DNA of 41,368 nucleotides from an uncultured Bacteroidales bacterium (lineage in GTDB: Bacteria > Bacteroidota > Bacteroidia > Bacteroidales > Paludibacteraceae): positions 1 through 41,368 of the forward strand of contig ONBH01000029.1 of NCBI GenBank assembly GCA_900316005.1, in the 5' to 3' direction. The notes under the pieces are model-generated. The model was not told the DNA's origin and did no database searches. It was given only the letters and a program-made list of their open reading frames with translations. Below are positions 31,349 through 40,283 of the stretch, piece by piece. The position numbers and the translations under genes are program-made. Position 1 is the stretch's first letter; the number at the start of each line of letters is the position of its first letter.

Positions 31349-31842
31349 AGAAGAATCTGATTGTCATCATCCTTATCGTAGTCGCCGGGCTTGTGTTCGG
31401 CGGGGTGTATATCTATGTGACGCACCACGACGATGAGCAGGCCACAGAAGCTACCGAGGTCGTTATCGAAGAGACTGCCACAGGAGGTCCTGCCTATTTC
31501 GACGAAGAACCCGAGGCGGACTACCGCCTGTTAGGCAAATGGCAGAACGACGACAACCCGCATTGGTATCGCGTCTATACCTCCGATTGGGAACGGGATG
31601 ACTATTTCTGGGGCAAGGAATGGTACGAGGACGAAGATGTACAAGAGACGGATCTCAAATGGCACGGCAATGGGTGGTTCCTGTGGCGGCTGGAGGGTAA
31701 CACCGTCACCGAGCTGGCTGTCACGGACGAAGACATCGCCGTCATCCCGCATATCTATAGTTTCTCGTCGCTCAACCCGGACAAGATGAGCTATATTGAG
31801 AAACGCGACAAAGTTGTGCGCAATTTTCATAAGCTCAAATGA
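31345..31842 (+). CDS. Membrane-anchored acidic protein, 165 aa
   Basis: N-terminal membrane anchor ([20 protein letters not shown]) without a clear cleavage site, then an acidic, Trp/Tyr-rich extracytoplasmic part (..[20 protein letters not shown].., ..[19 protein letters not shown]). The latter pattern is like a small lipocalin/META-style beta domain (GxWxxxxxxxxxxYxF). It overlaps the transglutaminase-like gene and prmC by 4 bp each. Function unknown; it probably works with the upstream envelope genes. Confidence 0.75.
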   Translation: MKKNLIVIILIVVAGLVFGGVYIYVTHHDDEQATEATEVVIEETATGGPAYFDEEPEADYRLLGKWQNDDNPHWYRVYTSDWERDDYFWGKEWYEDEDVQETDLKWHGNGWFLWRLEGNTVTELAVTDEDIAVIPHIYSFSSLNPDKMSYIEKRDKVVRNFHKLK

Positions 31843-32678
31843 CGCCTGACCTATTGCTCCGCACCCCGCGTCAGTGGGTTCACTACACCGCCGAAAGGCT
31901 ACGGGCTGCCTACGAGGCTGACGAAGCGGAAGGTATCGCATGGTGGGTGGTAGAGGAATGCCTGGGGTGCACGCGAACCGAGTTGCTGCTGTCCCGCGAC
32001 GAGCGGGATTTGCCGTCTATAGACTCTATCCTGGAACGACTGCTTCGACACGAACCCGTGCAGTATATCTTTGGCCGCACCACCTGGCGCGGACTTTCAC
32101 TACGCGTCACGCCCGCCACACTCATCCCGCGGCCGGAGACAGCCGAGTTGGTGGATCAGGCCTTGACGCTCTACCCCGCCGACCGCCCCATCCGCGTACT
32201 GGATGCCTGCACCGGCAGCGGATGCATCGCTATCGCACTAAAAAAAGAGCGTCCCTGCTGGCAGGTTGATGCCCTTGATGTATCGGCAGAAGCCCTGACG
32301 ATAGCCCAAGCCAATGCCGAAGCCAATCAAATTGCTGTACGGTTCTTCCGGCACGACTTACTCGGCGATGCCCCCCTACCCGACTATGACCTCATCGTCA
32401 GCAACCCGCCCTATGTACGGCTGTCGGAGCAAGCGGAGATGACGCCGCAGGTTCTGGACTACGAACCCCATGCCGCACTCTTTGTGCCCGACAACGATGC
32501 CCTCATCTTCTACCGCGCCCTGGCCGGACTGCATGCCGCGACTCTATGCGTAGAGATCAACGAGGCTTTCGGCAGAGAGGTCTGTGAGGTATTCCGGCAG
32601 GCAGGATATGCTGATATTCAATTGATTCATGACAGTTATGGCAAAGCGAGAATTGTCACCGGCCGAATGGCTCTGTAA
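31839..32678 (+). CDS. prmC: Peptide chain release factor N5-glutamine methyltransferase
   Basis: A 279-aa SAM-dependent enzyme that methylates the GGQ glutamine of RF1 and RF2. N-terminal helical domain with ..RLLRHEPVQYIFGRTTWRG.. and ..LIPRPETAELVD. SAM-binding loop VLDACTGSGCIAIAL (about 116-130). Catalytic NPPY in IVSNPPYVRL (about 186-195). Length is normal. It starts 4 bp inside the preceding envelope gene and overlaps recX by 50 bp, so a housekeeping gene is cotranscribed with the envelope cluster. Confidence 0.95.
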   Translation: MTPDLLLRTPRQWVHYTAERLRAAYEADEAEGIAWWVVEECLGCTRTELLLSRDERDLPSIDSILERLLRHEPVQYIFGRTTWRGLSLRVTPATLIPRPETAELVDQALTLYPADRPIRVLDACTGSGCIAIALKKERPCWQVDALDVSAEALTIAQANAEANQIAVRFFRHDLLGDAPLPDYDLIVSNPPYVRLSEQAEMTPQVLDYEPHAALFVPDNDALIFYRALAGLHAATLCVEINEAFGREVCEVFRQAGYADIQLIHDSYGKARIVTGRMAL

Positions 32679-33078
32679 GGCAGAGAACTACTGCGCCGCA
32701 GCGGAACGCTGCCGCGGGGAAGTGAGTGCCAAACTGCAGCAGTGGGGCGCACCCGTTGCGATACACGCCAACATCCTCCGCGCGCTGGAGGAGAGGGGAT
32801 TTCTGGATGCCGAACGCTATTGCCGTGCCTTTGTACACGACAAGATTCTGTTTCAGGGTTGGGGGCGCATAAAGGTTAGGATGGCATTGCGCCAGAAAGG
32901 TTTACCCTCGCAGGCGATAGAGGACGGCATGTCGGCTGTGGACGACGAGGCGTACAGCGCTGTTCTCAGGCAAGTAGCCGCCAAAAAGAAAGGTGCCAAC
33001 CGCGAACAGTTGGCACGATTCCTATTACAACGAGGATTCTCGTACGACGAGATTAAGGCAGTGCTATCGCTTGAATGA
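32629..33078 (+). CDS. recX: Regulatory protein RecX
   Basis: A 149-aa helical protein of RecX repeats (..EVSAKLQQWGAPVAIHANIL.., ..EERGFLDAERYCRAFVHDKI.., ..WGRIKVRMALRQKGLPSQAI). RecX binds RecA filaments and limits recombination. The ATG 32629 overlaps prmC by 50 bp; ATG 32638 is an alternative. The 3' end overlaps the convergent phosphatase by 26 bp. recA is not in the window. Confidence 0.9.
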   Translation: MTVMAKRELSPAEWLCKAENYCAAAERCRGEVSAKLQQWGAPVAIHANILRALEERGFLDAERYCRAFVHDKILFQGWGRIKVRMALRQKGLPSQAIEDGMSAVDDEAYSAVLRQVAAKKKGANREQLARFLLQRGFSYDEIKAVLSLE

Positions 33079-34450
33079 GCGGTGCTACCTCGCTATTGTC
33101 GCGCCAGCCCGTGAAGTGTTCTGCCCCCACGCCGATGGCATAGATGGGCACCGGAGCCGCTGTATGGCTGTACGAGGTCCAGCCTAATTTGCTTTTCTTA
33201 TTGAGCAGGGCTACCGCCTTGCCGCTCAAGACATTGATACTCTTGTAAAGCGTCTTGATATCACTGCCTTTGCCCTTGAGCATTTTCTTATAGGCATCTT
33301 GCAGTTTCTTATCCTCATCAGGTTTTACCTCTACTTGCTTATACAGCCCGAGTTGGGCGGTGAGCAATGCTTTTACATCCTCCCACGAGGGCTTCCGATT
33401 AGCAGTCATCAAACCCTGCAGCATATCCGATAACTTATTCGACGAGCACTTCTGGTACTGCAGTACCTGCAGATTCAGGGTGTAGTCTTTGTTGCCCAGT
33501 GCCATACCGCCGGTCTCGTGGTCGGCAGTAATGACGATGAGGGTCTCATCGGGGTGCTCCTTATAGAAGGCATAGGCCAATTCGATTGATCGGTTAAAAT
33601 CGATTACTTCCTGAATACTGGTGGCTCCATCCTGGGCATGGTTCGCCCAGTCGATTGAGCCCCCCTCAACCATCAGGAAGAAGCGTTCGCTCTTGTGCTG
33701 CAAGTAATGGATAGCCGTCTCAGTGATCTGTGCCAGGGTCAGGTCGTCATCCTTGCGGTTGATGGCATACGGCAGTTGCGCCCAACCTTCGGCAGACTTA
33801 TCCACGCCCTCGCCTTCCTGAATGAGGATAAGCCGCTTGGCATCCATCAGATCGCGTGCTTCCTTATACCCGCGCGCGAAGGTATAGCCCTGATCTTCGC
33901 ATAGTTTGTAGAGGTTGGGAGAAAGGGGATTCTCTTTGCTTTCCGGTTGGTAGAACGAGGCTCCGCCAAAGAAATCAAACTGGGACTCAGCCAGCTGTAC
34001 GCCTATGTCGTAGTACATATTGCGTTTGGGCACATGGGCATAGAACGCGGCAGGCGTAGCATGATCAATGCTGACGCTGGTAGTTATCCCCACCGCCCAA
34101 CCGGCTTCGTGCAGTTTCTCGGCGATGGTCTTAACAGGGTTGCCCTTGTCATCCAGACCGAGGGTGCTGTTGTTGGTCTTAACGCCCGTAGCAAGACAGG
34201 TACCTGCAGCCGAGGAATCGGTGATACCGTTGCTGGACGAGAAGGTGGATAACTGACCGGTATAGGGCAGGGTCGTCATCGTCAGACGCTCCACGCCGAT
34301 GCGATCCTTGAGCTCCGCCAGGTACATCTGGGCAGCCATCACATTGTTGGGCCCCATACCATCACCGATAAAATAAAAGACATACTTCGGCTGACTCCAT
34401 CCGAAGATCACGACTGCACACAGCAGTACTATCAATACAATTCGTTTCAT
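33053..34450 (-). CDS. Alkaline phosphatase
   Basis: A 465-aa exported enzyme of the alkaline phosphatase superfamily. Signal peptide (about 1-19, ends GWSQ). Metal/nucleophile region GDGMG (29-33) with Asp30 and nucleophile Ser79 in NGITDSSAAGT. Further metal ligands are in VEGGSIDWANHA and ITADHETGG, and the late His is in YSHTAAPVP. It releases phosphate from organic esters in the periplasm. The start lies between a tRNA terminator and the gene with little room for a promoter, so expression may depend partly on read-through from tRNA-Pro. Confidence 0.93.
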   Translation of the reverse strand: MKRIVLIVLLCAVVIFGWSQPKYVFYFIGDGMGPNNVMAAQMYLAELKDRIGVERLTMTTLPYTGQLSTFSSSNGITDSSAAGTCLATGVKTNNSTLGLDDKGNPVKTIAEKLHEAGWAVGITTSVSIDHATPAAFYAHVPKRNMYYDIGVQLAESQFDFFGGASFYQPESKENPLSPNLYKLCEDQGYTFARGYKEARDLMDAKRLILIQEGEGVDKSAEGWAQLPYAINRKDDDLTLAQITETAIHYLQHKSERFFLMVEGGSIDWANHAQDGATSIQEVIDFNRSIELAYAFYKEHPDETLIVITADHETGGMALGNKDYTLNLQVLQYQKCSSNKLSDMLQGLMTANRKPSWEDVKALLTAQLGLYKQVEVKPDEDKKLQDAYKKMLKGKGSDIKTLYKSINVLSGKAVALLNKKSKLGWTSYSHTAAPVPIYAIGVGAEHFTGWRDNSEVAPLIQAIALP

Positions 34451-34477
34451 ATAACTCGTTTATTTTCGTTCATCGTA

Positions 34478-34514
34478 TAAAAAAACGAGACTCTGAATCT
34501 CTTCATCGCCTCGT
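34478..34514 (-). terminator. Intrinsic terminator after tRNA-Pro
   Basis: On the minus strand ACGAG, a 20-nt internal region with a further GAGA/TCTC pairing, CTCGT and then seven T. It lies between the tRNA and the phosphatase gene. Confidence 0.65.
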
Positions 34515-34560
34515 CTACAATCAAATATCAACTTTCAATTATCAACTATCAAATGATTTG

Positions 34561-34634
34561 TCGGGATGACAAGATTTGAACTTGCGACCTCCGGTCCCCC
34601 AGACCGTTGCGCTACCGGACTGCGCCACATCCCG
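34561..34634 (-). tRNA. tRNA-Pro (anticodon GGG)
   Basis: A 74-nt cloverleaf. Acceptor CGGGATG/CATCCCG pairs fully, D arm GCGC..GCGC, anticodon loop CTGGGGG (C32 T33, anticodon GGG, G37) and T arm GCAAG-TTCAAAT-CTTGT. CCA is not encoded. The anticodon stem has one A-G mismatch at its outer end. A consensus promoter lies about 40 bp upstream. Confidence 0.95.
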
Positions 34635-34676
34635 TGTTTCCCGCCGACAGACATACGTCCTCAACGAAAAAGCATG

Positions 34677-34708
34677 CAAAGGTACTGCTTTTTTCTGATA
34701 TGTGCAAA
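34677..34708 (-). promoter_or_regulatory. tRNA-Pro promoter
   Basis: Minus-strand TTTG (34705-34708), 20 nt (CACATATCAGAAAAAAGCAG), TACCTTTG (34677-34684). It matches best the extended promoter pattern seen across the window. Confidence 0.8.
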
Positions 34709-34806
34709 TTTTTTCGCACTTTTTTTCATTTTTAGGTGCATTTTTCTGATTTTTGCACAATCAAGTACCCATTTTATCCCATTCTGCTGCTTCTGTAGCG
34801 CAACTA

Positions 34807-35487
34807 TCAGAAGATATAGCTTACGCCTGCCTGGATGGTGAGGGTCGTGTTATATCGGTTATCGCGGACGATCATATAGGGCTTTGTCCGGCTGATAAAA
34901 CTATAGTAGCATCTGCCCTCAATATGAATAGCCCAATGTTCAGCCGGCAGATATTCGATTCCCACACCGCCTGCCAAGCCAAAATCAGCGCGTTGGTCTT
35001 TCTCCTTGTTGAACGCATAGGGCTCATTGATGGTTATCACCCGACCGTTTCGCGGATCGGTGATTGTTCCCTTTTGGCGACCGGCAAGCCAGCAACCTGC
35101 ATACACACCGGCATTCAGGAAACCATGCACTTTCTCGCCGCCAAAACGGAATTGTGTCATCACCGGTAACTTCAGATACGTGTTATGCGTGATATAATTC
35201 GTGCTCGTAAAGTAGCCCGTTCGATAGAAACGGTAGTTTATCTCCGAGGCTTCAACCTCGGCACGCAGACCGACCCACGGCAGAAAATCATACTGCGTGA
35301 AGATAGCCGCATTCCACCCCCAAGCGCCATCATAACGATAGTCTGTCTGGTAATTGGTCTTGATGGAATACCAGTTATAATCCGCTCCGCCCGATACACC
35401 TATCCGCCATTGGGCAGAAGCCGGAGAAGCCTGAAAGACGAATACTGTCAATAGTACAATAAAAGAGATTTTATAGCTGTTTTTCAT
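34807..35487 (-). CDS. PorT-like outer-membrane beta-barrel protein, 226 aa
   Basis: Signal peptide (about 1-25, ends SPASA), then alternating amphipathic strands from WRIGVSGGADYNWYS to the C-terminal ..TTLTIQAGVSYIF. The terminal aromatic-x-Phe is typical of outer-membrane barrels, and ..GLRAEVEASEINYRF and ..GVGIEYLPAEHWAIHIEGRC fit the 8-strand PorT/OmpA-like family of Bacteroidetes. It is the last gene of a probable operon, 18 bp after the S41 peptidase gene. Confidence 0.85.
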   Translation of the reverse strand: MKNSYKISFIVLLTVFVFQASPASAQWRIGVSGGADYNWYSIKTNYQTDYRYDGAWGWNAAIFTQYDFLPWVGLRAEVEASEINYRFYRTGYFTSTNYITHNTYLKLPVMTQFRFGGEKVHGFLNAGVYAGCWLAGRQKGTITDPRNGRVITINEPYAFNKEKDQRADFGLAGGVGIEYLPAEHWAIHIEGRCYYSFISRTKPYMIVRDNRYNTTLTIQAGVSYIF

Positions 35488-35505
35488 ATCTTGTTTCCTT
35501 TCTCA

Positions 35506-37107
35506 TTATTGCCGGTTAATATATCGGATAGCGGCTTCGAGTTGGTTATCGGTGCTGTCCCTTTGGTAGCTTGCCAGATCAAACGGCACCTCCATGGTCG
35601 GAGCAATGCCGATGCCTTCCAAAGGTTTGTATTCGCCGTTATTCTCCACATCATACAGTGTAACGTACTTGGGTACATATCCCCAAATAGCGGTGGTATT
35701 CCGCACGCCAAACCCACCGGAGTACGTATCGCTATACCGAGCCGGATTGGTATTGAGCATACTCAGGCCACCAAACGTTCGTGTTCCGATCAACGCGCCA
35801 TTTGGCAGGGTCTTGACGCTCCAAGACGTATTCTCCGACATGCTGACGGATTGCACATTAGCAATCACCACGATCGGCTCTTGGCTAATCACAACGTGTT
35901 CATCGTCATAGGTCGGCATAACGAGCGGAAGAAGCGGCGAGAAGTCGTAGCGACCGGAACCATTTTTGAAACGCATCATACAGGGGGCGTATCCTCCGGA
36001 TGGAAGCAACGCACCTAAAACATACTGATAATCATTCACAATACCGCCTTTGTTATTACGCACATCGATAATTACGCCGCCTAAGTCTCCGGCTTGATGG
36101 TGTTGCTGAATAGCGTCAAACCAGCAATGCCATACTCGTCTTACCTCCTGTTGATAGGCATAATAGAACGACGTCGTGTCCGCCGACAATTCGCTATCAA
36201 GCAAGTGAGGTGTCAAACCGAAACCACCAAATCGCATATACATAATATTGCCCTTGAAACGCGCAACGGTGATAAATTCCAAATCGTCATTTATTACCGA
36301 ATTGTCTATGGGTGTAAACGGCCAACCGATAACCGATGCCAGCGATGCATACTGATTACATATCGAGTTATAGAGCGAGAAATCCATATAGTTCACCTGG
36401 TACTCCTTGCTTCTGGCATTCTTAGCGCTTGTCAGCAAATCCGATACCATATTGTATATTTTCGCTACGCCCTCATTGGTTTTGACGGGCTCCAGTTCTG
36501 CCAGATATTTTTGGCAACGGGGAATAATAGAATCCAACTGGTCGTACATAAACGTACGGGAGAACTCAATGGCATCCACTTCATCGAACTGCTCGATATG
36601 GAACTCACCGCTACGGTGCTGATAGCAATCCGGCTCGGTGTGATTTGCCTTAGTAATACTGTATTCATCGCCGCGCTCACGCATTACACGCACGATTCCG
36701 GGCACAAAGGTGAGGGGCTTGGTCATATAATCCATCTTAATCTCAATCGCCAGATGGCCGTCGTGCAACGAATCCAGGAACGACGAATAGAGCTTAAACA
36801 ACTCAACATCCGTTGGATCCTCCTTATGCTGCAACGTGTCATCCAATGCCTCAAACTTAGGCAGATATTCACGATAGACATCATCCCAATTGAGTCCACA
36901 CTCCGCCTCATAATCCCAGACGCTGTAGTTCTCATTCATCGCGGTCCACAGCGCCTTAAAAGTCTTGGCATGACTCTTGTCTAAATCAGCATAAGCCTGC
37001 GAATCGTATTGCCCGTACGACAGCAGGTCATCGCCCAACGGGCGACATGAAGCCATTAGAAACATCATTATGGCTACGGAACTAATAATTCTAAACTTAT
37101 TATTCAT
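35506..37107 (-). CDS. S41 family peptidase, lipoprotein
   Basis: A 533-aa protein with a lipoprotein signal (IMMFLMASC, Cys21). The N-terminal helical domain has ..FLDSLHDGHLAI (the conserved L-x-D-x-H of S41 proteins). The catalytic region has GGVIIDVRNNKGG and the nucleophile region VQSVSMSEN (Ser about 424), where classical members have S-x-S-A/E. PDZ homology is not obvious. S41 enzymes cleave proteins or C-terminal tails in the envelope. It lies 54 bp after gltS. I infer the active site from motif spacing. Confidence 0.88.
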   Translation of the reverse strand: MNNKFRIISSVAIMMFLMASCRPLGDDLLSYGQYDSQAYADLDKSHAKTFKALWTAMNENYSVWDYEAECGLNWDDVYREYLPKFEALDDTLQHKEDPTDVELFKLYSSFLDSLHDGHLAIEIKMDYMTKPLTFVPGIVRVMRERGDEYSITKANHTEPDCYQHRSGEFHIEQFDEVDAIEFSRTFMYDQLDSIIPRCQKYLAELEPVKTNEGVAKIYNMVSDLLTSAKNARSKEYQVNYMDFSLYNSICNQYASLASVIGWPFTPIDNSVINDDLEFITVARFKGNIMYMRFGGFGLTPHLLDSELSADTTSFYYAYQQEVRRVWHCWFDAIQQHHQAGDLGGVIIDVRNNKGGIVNDYQYVLGALLPSGGYAPCMMRFKNGSGRYDFSPLLPLVMPTYDDEHVVISQEPIVVIANVQSVSMSENTSWSVKTLPNGALIGTRTFGGLSMLNTNPARYSDTYSGGFGVRNTTAIWGYVPKYVTLYDVENNGEYKPLEGIGIAPTMEVPFDLASYQRDSTDNQLEAAIRYINRQ

Positions 37108-37161
37108 ATAATCCTTCTTTAATTAACGTAGTAATAGAGGGTCATTTTTCTTCACGCGTGC

Positions 37162-38433
37162 TTATTTCAGAAAACTCAGGAAGATGGAGATGATGCCGGT
37201 ATTGATAAGGTCGGCAAACATAGCACCGATGATAGGCACGATGAGGAAGGGTTTGACGGTATAGCGGTATTTATAGCATACGGCACTCATGTTGGCCATG
37301 GCATTTGGGGTAGCACCCAGCCCAAAACCGCATATACCGGCACAGAGAACGGCAGCATCGTAGTCGCGACCCAATACAGGGAACGCCACAAAATACACAA
37401 ACAAGGCCATCATCACCACCTGGGATGCCAGTATGACGATGAGCGGAAGCGCCAAGCTCTGCAGTTCCCATAGTTTCAGGGATATCATCGCCATGCCCAG
37501 GAACATAGACAGGCAGATATTACCCACACTGATGATACGGTCCATATCCAGCAGTTTATCGGCTTTTACCCACTTGCCGTTTTCCTTATAGGGAATGAGA
37601 CAGACGGTATTGCGCAGAACGGCTGCTAAGATCAAGGCTCCGAAATAGGGCGGGAACGTAATACCCGTTTGGGCAAGCAACCAGCTCAAGAGCGTTCCGC
37701 CGCCCATAGCCAATAGAATCCAATAGCACGCCTTGGCATATTGCTGGAACTCCTGCTCGTTGGTACTGACACGTTTGGTACGTCCTGCAGGCGAAGCCTC
37801 ATCACTCTCGATACCCGCCATGGCAGGGTCTATGGCCTCATCCGGCTCCTGCATCTGCTCCTGCGTCAGTTTCTTACGGATAATCAGTTCCGCCAACGGG
37901 CCGCCCAACATTGAACCGGCTATCAGTCCGAACGTGGCAGCCGCCATGCCTATGGTGCCGGCACCTTGCAGCCCCATGCCTTCCAGTACCCCGGCAAATC
38001 CGCCCGCTGTACCATGACCGCCGGTCATCGACACACTACCGGTAGCGATACCGATCAGCGGATCCACGCCCAACAGACGCGTCACCCCCATCGGCATCAG
38101 GTTCTGCAGCACGATGATAACCACCAGCAGGCCTAACATGATAGCCAGCAACTTGCCACCCTGTTTGATGACCTTCAGGTCGCTCTGGAATCCGACGCTG
38201 GTAAAGAACGCCAGCATAAAGACATCCGTCAGCGTGCTGTTGAACGACACCTCCACATCGAACCAGCCGTACAGCGCTAAGGTGATTAAGGAGAATACGA
38301 TACCACCACTGACAGGCGATGGTATGCAGAAACGCTGCAGGAAGCCGATCTTGCGGGTTAACACCATGCCGACCATCAGGGCCAAGGCACCTATGCCGGC
38401 AGTCTGAATCATGTCCAATTCAATGCTTGTCAT
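37162..38433 (-). CDS. gltS: Sodium/glutamate symporter
   Basis: A 423-aa inner-membrane protein with about ten membrane segments in two inverted repeats. It has the GltS hallmark stretches IPSPVSGGIVFSLIT, GSVSMTGGHGTAGGFAG and FGLGATPNAMANM. It imports glutamate with Na+. A charged cytoplasmic loop (about 195-235) links the repeats. It starts 18 bp after the barrel gene upstream, so glutamate import is transcribed together with an outer-membrane receptor-like protein and a secreted peptidase. Confidence 0.95.
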   Translation of the reverse strand: MTSIELDMIQTAGIGALALMVGMVLTRKIGFLQRFCIPSPVSGGIVFSLITLALYGWFDVEVSFNSTLTDVFMLAFFTSVGFQSDLKVIKQGGKLLAIMLGLLVVIIVLQNLMPMGVTRLLGVDPLIGIATGSVSMTGGHGTAGGFAGVLEGMGLQGAGTIGMAAATFGLIAGSMLGGPLAELIIRKKLTQEQMQEPDEAIDPAMAGIESDEASPAGRTKRVSTNEQEFQQYAKACYWILLAMGGGTLLSWLLAQTGITFPPYFGALILAAVLRNTVCLIPYKENGKWVKADKLLDMDRIISVGNICLSMFLGMAMISLKLWELQSLALPLIVILASQVVMMALFVYFVAFPVLGRDYDAAVLCAGICGFGLGATPNAMANMSAVCYKYRYTVKPFLIVPIIGAMFADLINTGIISIFLSFLK

Positions 38434-38451
38434 ATGCTATCTCTATCTTAA

Positions 38452-40047
38452 TTAGAATCTATATTGCACCTTCACATTGGCGGCATGCCTGTTGATGGTG
38501 GCTGTCCGACAACAGGCATCAAACATATCATGCCATTCAACACCTATATTTAAGAAATCCTTTATCTGTTTATTGACAGACAGACAGCCATATACGGGCG
38601 TACCGTACGCCGCACGCACAGGCTGCTTGGGTGTAAAATAGATGACATGAAGTCCTATCTGCCATTGATGGGGCAGATAAGCGGTCGGTGCCAAACGAAG
38701 CGTAGCGTACACATCATTCTTGGCGATATACAGATTCGCTCCACCCGTCAGCGCCATCCATTTCGTTTTCCAATATGCCGATACACCCACCTCACCAAAG
38801 TTCTCGTCGCCTTCTACAATATAATAGCTACCCTCGGTATGCACCGTGAGTTTCTGCCTACTATAGGCATATGCCAACTTGATCTGATTGATTGGCCGTT
38901 CGTCCAACTGCGGTATCAACTTTACCCATTCATCATAGAGACGGATATCGTTGTCCATAAACAGGTTCTGGTATGCCGGATTATAGAATTTGCGGTAGTA
39001 GCCCAGCTGCACCTGATGTTGGTCGGTGGGTACAAAGATGATACAGGCATTCGTGTTGTTACGAACGTCAAAAGACTTCTGCACGATTCCGGAATCCGCC
39101 ACCTGATAGTTATAGAACATCACGCGATGCCCTGCCGTAAATCGCCACCGCGGCATGGAATAGGTGAGCTGCAGGTAGATATCATGATTGAACACATTCC
39201 AGCTTTTGTCCGCGCCCTTTTGCTTGGTCAGCAAGTAATCGCCCTCGACTCCCGCCATCAGGGACAGCCCTTTCACGATGGGCGTATTCAGTTCCAATAC
39301 AGCCATGGGCAACTGATTGGAGAACATCGGATCGTCGGCATACTGATACCCGCCCAAGACCATCAGTTCCGTGCCGGCTTCATTAAACGTGTGGAAATAC
39401 CGAGCCCTTCCCATCACTTTTTGCGAGTACCCTTCTGCCGGTATCTTAAGATACTGCTGGGTCAGGTAGGTCAAGAGTTTGTTTCGGTCATCAAAACGGT
39501 TGGTCATATGCAGCGATACATACTCCTTATGCCCTTTCTGATACCGGTAAGACGCGTTGGCATAGAGGTCGGTTCGCTCACTGCCGTACAGCACATTCAC
39601 GGTGCCGCCACCCTCGATATTTTTACCAAAGTTCCCATGCCCTTCTACGAAGCCCTTTACGGACGCGGGCATAGCCATATTGATATCCAGCACGGCACCC
39701 ATACCGATGGTTCCCTTTGCTACACCCGTATTGTCGCAGACTTGAATCTTGGCTATATCTTTCGCCTTCATCTGGCTCAGTATCAGCTTGGTGTCGCCGT
39801 TTATCGGACAGTTGTCAATGCGCAGGTTATAATTGCCTATCACATCCTCATAGCCGCTTATCATCAGGTCGGGCACCATCAGTAGGATATCCATCAGCGT
39901 CTCCTCACCCGTCAAATCCATCTGCTGGGGATATATCATCGTTCTGTCTGCCTTCACCTCAATGATAGGCAGACTATCATTCGCATACACCGAGGCGGAT
40001 ACAACCCCCACAAACATCCATATGATAACCCCTCGTCTATTCAACAT
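38452..40047 (-). CDS. TonB-dependent-receptor-like outer-membrane protein, 531 aa
   Basis: The start MLNRRGVIIWMFVGVVSASV at 40047 follows the promoter; a longer frame would include it. Signal peptide (ends YAND), then a plug-like segment (IIEVKADRTMIYP.., ..ETLMDILLMVPDLMISGYED.., NYNLRIDNCPINGDTKLILS). Alternating strands follow, ending ..NVKVQYRF with the terminal Phe of barrels. With 531 aa it is shorter than typical TonB receptors (600-1000) and has no obvious TonB box, so a related barrel family is possible. First gene of a probable four-gene operon. Confidence 0.8.
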   Translation of the reverse strand: MLNRRGVIIWMFVGVVSASVYANDSLPIIEVKADRTMIYPQQMDLTGEETLMDILLMVPDLMISGYEDVIGNYNLRIDNCPINGDTKLILSQMKAKDIAKIQVCDNTGVAKGTIGMGAVLDINMAMPASVKGFVEGHGNFGKNIEGGGTVNVLYGSERTDLYANASYRYQKGHKEYVSLHMTNRFDDRNKLLTYLTQQYLKIPAEGYSQKVMGRARYFHTFNEAGTELMVLGGYQYADDPMFSNQLPMAVLELNTPIVKGLSLMAGVEGDYLLTKQKGADKSWNVFNHDIYLQLTYSMPRWRFTAGHRVMFYNYQVADSGIVQKSFDVRNNTNACIIFVPTDQHQVQLGYYRKFYNPAYQNLFMDNDIRLYDEWVKLIPQLDERPINQIKLAYAYSRQKLTVHTEGSYYIVEGDENFGEVGVSAYWKTKWMALTGGANLYIAKNDVYATLRLAPTAYLPHQWQIGLHVIYFTPKQPVRAAYGTPVYGCLSVNKQIKDFLNIGVEWHDMFDACCRTATINRHAANVKVQYRF

Positions 40048-40104
40048 TGGCCTTTCTGTTGCTAATTTCTTTTCCTTGCCGGAATAGTTTTTCAATTTTC
40101 GTTG

Positions 40105-40136
40105 CAAAGTTACTGCTTTTTTTCGAGATACGCAAA
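40105..40136 (-). promoter_or_regulatory. Promoter of the barrel-gltS-S41-barrel operon
   Basis: Minus-strand TTTG (40133-40136), 20 nt, TAACTTTG (40105-40112), 57 bp before the ATG at 40047. Confidence 0.78.
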
Positions 40137-40193
40137 TTTTTTCTGCATTTTATACGCAAAATGATACAAAACATGGATAAATTTTGTCAATGA

Positions 40194-40225
40194 TTTGCAT
40201 ATATGATTTTTTTTTTGTATTTTTG
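40194..40225 (+). promoter_or_regulatory. Promoter of the DUF1295 gene
   Basis: TTTG (40194-40197), 20 nt, TATTTTTG (40218-40225). Transcription would start near 40231. Confidence 0.72.
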
Positions 40226-40283
40226 CAGCCTGAATGATAAGATGGAGGATTGTGTGGTAAAAAAAGGAGAAATCCGGAATAAT

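Noticed and set aside
36094..36984. A 296-codon plus-strand frame opposite the S41 peptidase.
   Set aside because: It lies wholly inside a gene with S41 motifs, and no start signal or domain was seen.
38647..39885. A 412-codon plus-strand frame opposite the barrel gene.
   Set aside because: The minus-strand product has a signal peptide, barrel-type strands and a terminal Phe, and its promoter is clear. The plus frame shows none of these.
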